In this document: positions 61,916 through 64,000 of the stretch, piece by piece | How positions within the stretch are numbered: position 1 is the stretch's first letter | How the letters are laid out: each line of letters opens with the position of its first letter | From: Tetraselmis striata | Taxonomy: Eukaryota; Chlorophyta; Chlorodendrophyceae; Chlorodendrales; Chlorodendraceae | DNA: 64,000 nt | Assembly (NCBI GenBank): GCA_006384855.1 | Contig: VCJN01000341.1 | Location: 46,375 to 110,374, forward strand | Direction of reading: 5' to 3' | The notes under the pieces: generated by a model | Databases searched by the model: none | Seen by the model: the letters and a program-made list of their open reading frames with translations, nothing else | Told to the model about the DNA's origin: nothing | Program-made: the position numbers and the translations under genes

Positions 61916-62285
61916 CGCGCACCGTCCTGCGACCTCGCGTGGATCCACGCCACCAGCAGCTTGCCACTTGCACTTTGCGCGTACTGCTGGGTTAACATCC
62001 AGGCTGCGTCCACACTATGCAACCGGAAAGGCTGCGTTTGCTACTGCAAACGATGCGACGCCTCACTCTGTAGCAACCGCTTGCCGCGCCTATCCCACAG
62101 CCGCTGCTGCCCCCCCCCCCCCCCCCCCCCGCGCGGGATCCCCGCCATCAGCAGCTTGCACTTGCACTTTGCGGCGTACTGCCGGGTTACATCCAGGCGG
62201 CGTCACACCGGAAAGGCTGCGTTGCTACTGCAAACGATGCTACGCCTCACTCGGTAGCAACCGCTTGCCCCGCCCATCCCACTCG
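61745..62285 (+). repeat. Three tandem copies of a Cys-coding unit (about 195-220 bp)
   Basis: Copies begin with cttgcactttgcg at about 61748, 61968 and 62160. Each holds accggaaaggctgcgtt, tactgcaaacgatg and cgcctcact, followed by ccacagccgctg and a poly(C) run in copies 1 and 2. In copy 2 the plus frame reads LCAYCWVNIQAASTLCNRKG, CVCYCKRCDASLCSNRL, with C-x2-C, C-x4-C, C-x-C-x2-C and C spacings of a zinc ribbon; copies 1 and 3 are shifted out of frame. A transposase-type zinc ribbon that has been multiplied is one reading. Confidence 0.7.
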
Positions 62286-62717
62286 GGATGCTGAGAGCAG
62301 CTAAAGGGCACCGGGGGCGGGGCAAGAGGGAGCAGGGCCAAATGATTGTGGAAGAGCGGGGACCCGCTTGCATGCCATCGTATTATATCTTGCACAATAT
62401 CTGTTGCTGCACTCATATCTCACATCACTAGCTTAGCTATAGTGATTCCCCCCCCCCCCCCCCCCCCCCCGCACCGCGTACGCACAAGCCTGGGTATACG
62501 CATCAACTGCCCGCCGGGATGAGAAACTGGTATTGGTAGTGTGTCTGTGGGGTGGAGGGGGGGCAAAAGAGCTGCCAATTGCTGCCAAACTGGTGCGTTA
62601 CATTGGGGCAGGCGCTGGGCAGACAATTGGGGCTCGCTTCAGAGCATTGTCTAGTGCCTATGCGGCTGCGCCGCCTCCGCCGCATGCAGACTCTCCGGGC
62701 TCACCAGCACCGCCACC
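62286..62717. other. Spacer, nothing recognised
   Basis: Poly(C) at about 62449-62470 and a short AT-rich stretch at 62380-62440. No gene. Confidence 0.4.
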
Positions 62718-64000
62718 TCAGTCATGCGGCCCTGCATCCCGCAGCCCGCCGCCGCCAGCCAGATCAGAGGTATCCAGAAGCCAGTGCTGGGTTGTTGCGG
62801 GCATGACCGCATAGTTTTCAGCGGCTGCCGTCCACAGCTTGTAATGCATCCCTTTCCGCCGATTCCGCTGTATGCGCTGTCTTGGCGCCGCGCTGCCCCG
62901 GCCGCCGCGCCTTGGCGCCGCGCTGCCCCGGCCGCCGCGCCTTGGCGCCGCGCTGCCCCGGCCGCCCGCGCCTTGGCGCCGCGCTGGGTATCGAGTCCTC
63001 CCCTCCCTAGTGAGCGCGTCCACCTGCGCCTTGCGCTCGGGGCCGTCCTCCTCCGTCACCACATTCTGCAACCCCCACCGCGTGATGAACCACGCAGCTC
63101 CTTGCATGCGCTTGTACATGTGCCCAAGCACCGCCTGGGGACGCGAAGCTCCTTCTCGGTCATGATCGCCTTCACCCGGGCCTTCTCGAGCAGCGGACCG
63201 GCGTTAAGAATGGAAAACGTTTCCATGTGGTGCAAGCAGTCCTCCATGACCCAGCCGGACTGCACCGTCACCTTGCCTGACCCTGCAGTCATGGAGGGGA
63301 ATGCCGTCACGCCCACGCCCACGCCCACGCCCGGGGGGGGGGGGGGGAGGGGTTTACCTTTCGATTCTTGGACACTGCAAACGAAGGGCGCAACCCGCGT
63401 TCAAAAGTTGCTGGGTATCGGGACTAAAGCCTGGCGCCGGTCTTCCTGCTTCATAGCTCGGAATCCAATGTGGCCCTGCACGGTGACAAATTCCTCCAGA
63501 AGTCCCTTCCCAAGCAAAAAAAAACAGGTGGAACGGCGCGAGGGGGAAGAGGTTGACCATGCTGACATAGCCCAGGACCACATGCACATTGCACACGCCA
63601 TGGCAGCCAGTGTTCTGCTTGGCCTCCGCCAGCCGGGTTGTGTTGAACGCACGCCGGGCAAGGTGCGTGATTCACTGGACAAGTCATCGCCTTCATGGAC
63701 GGTTACCAAGCGAGCCTCCCCGTCCGCATCCACAGGGGGGTGCTCCTGGGCAGCCGCCATAGCCTCCACAACCTGCCACGCCGACCGGGCGGGTGCGTGT
63801 GATTCCATACAACCGCAGTTGAGTGGTGCCACCAGCACTCAGGCAGGGCCCACTCACCTCTGAACGCAGAAGGCCCACAATGTCCCCGTCCTCGAAAACA
63901 GCGCGCCACTGGGTCGCCCCGCCGTAGTCCTCCAACATCCACTCGGTAACCGACGCCGGTTATCACGCCGTAGTGCCATACTCCCCGGAACTTCTTGGCG
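62718..64000 (-). CDS. Unrecognised multi-exon gene, cut by right edge
   Basis: The exon at the right edge (64000 to about 63860, donor gtgagt) reads KKFRGVWHYGVI and, in a second frame, EWMLEDYGGATQWRAVFEDG and DIVGLLRSE; a (K-x-F-x-G...Y-G-V-x...V-x-(Y/F)-E-D-G-D) pattern is typical of Tudor-like chromatin-reader folds. Further minus-strand stretches are EHPPVDADGEARLVTVHEGD (about 63.73 kb), GLLEEFVTVQGHIGFRAMK (about 63.48 kb), GSGKVTVQSGWVMEDCLHHM and METFSILNAGPLLEKARVKA (about 63.25 kb), and RMQGAAWFITRWGLQNVVTE (about 63.08 kb), then the 30-bp repeat region coding RGSAAPRRGG units. Exon limits are not resolved; function beyond a possible Tudor-like domain is unknown. Confidence 0.45.
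62880..62985. repeat. 30-bp tandem repeat, about 3.5 copies
   Basis: Unit cttggcgccgcgctgccccg plus gccgccgcgc; the third copy has one extra c. On the minus strand it codes RGSAAPRRGG repeats. Confidence 0.9.

Noticed and set aside
1-64000. tRNA or rRNA genes
   Set aside because: I looked for T-loop type GGTTC-A/G-A-TCC boxes and conserved rRNA words and found no convincing cloverleaf; a covariance-model search would decide.

Overview
The window looks like nuclear DNA of a GC-rich green alga (Chlorophyta). The evidence is a set of intron-rich eukaryotic genes, a chloroplast-targeted plant-type ferredoxin, an organellar methionyl-tRNA synthetase, many poly(G)/poly(C) runs of up to about 29 bases inside introns and spacers, and tyrosine-recombinase (DIRS/PAT/Kangaroo-like) retrotransposons of the kind known from volvocine algae. 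The species cannot be named from the sequence.

Layout, left to right. 1-4480: a broken LINE-type retrotransposon on the minus strand with the order reverse transcriptase, zinc finger, PCIF1-like adenine-methyltransferase fold, RNase H; it runs off the left edge. 4484-9440: a nearly intact DIRS-type element (element 1) with gag-like, RT-RNaseH-methyltransferase-like and tyrosine recombinase ORFs. 9598-16322 (minus): MSH3, a mismatch-repair MutS homologue in about 15 exons. 16.3-23.9 kb: gene-poor and AT-richer, with one decayed tyrosine recombinase at about 18.0-18.95 kb. 23940-24888 (plus): a TspO/MBR membrane protein in four exons. 25887-29373 (minus): organellar methionyl-tRNA synthetase. 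29934-35787 (minus): a second, different PAT-type element (element 2) with split direct repeats. It sits inside the left repeat of a decayed third element (element 3, about 29.91-39.10 kb). 40362-43478 (plus): a PAM2 / F-box-like / LRR / ankyrin-repeat protein. 43829-44835 (minus): ferredoxin. 45564-47103 (plus): a ribosomal L1-domain nucleolar protein (RSL1D1/Utp30 type). 48.1-54.8 kb: three LINE remnants. One minus-strand fragment has a PD-(D/E)XK nuclease domain. One old plus-strand LINE has been split by a younger, 5'-truncated LINE that left a 13-bp target-site duplication. 55425-57885: a short PAT-type element (element 4) with split repeats and no recognisable enzyme. 58-62.7 kb: a small basic hypothetical protein, a 371-375 bp tandem repeat, and a cysteine-rich region resembling transposase zinc ribbons. 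62.7-64 kb (minus): an unrecognised gene cut by the right edge.

The cellular genes look like ordinary single genes and show no operon-like logic. The striking content is the mobile DNA: at least eight retroelements or remnants from several lineages, two clear nested insertions, and methyltransferase-like folds in three of them. The best candidate for something undescribed is the LINE at the left edge that carries a zinc finger and a PCIF1-like methyltransferase domain between its RT and RNase H.

Exon boundaries were placed by eye from GT/GC-AG signals and protein continuity. Those of TspO and ferredoxin are exact and give uninterrupted frames; most MSH3, MetRS, LRR-ankyrin and L1-domain junctions are approximate.
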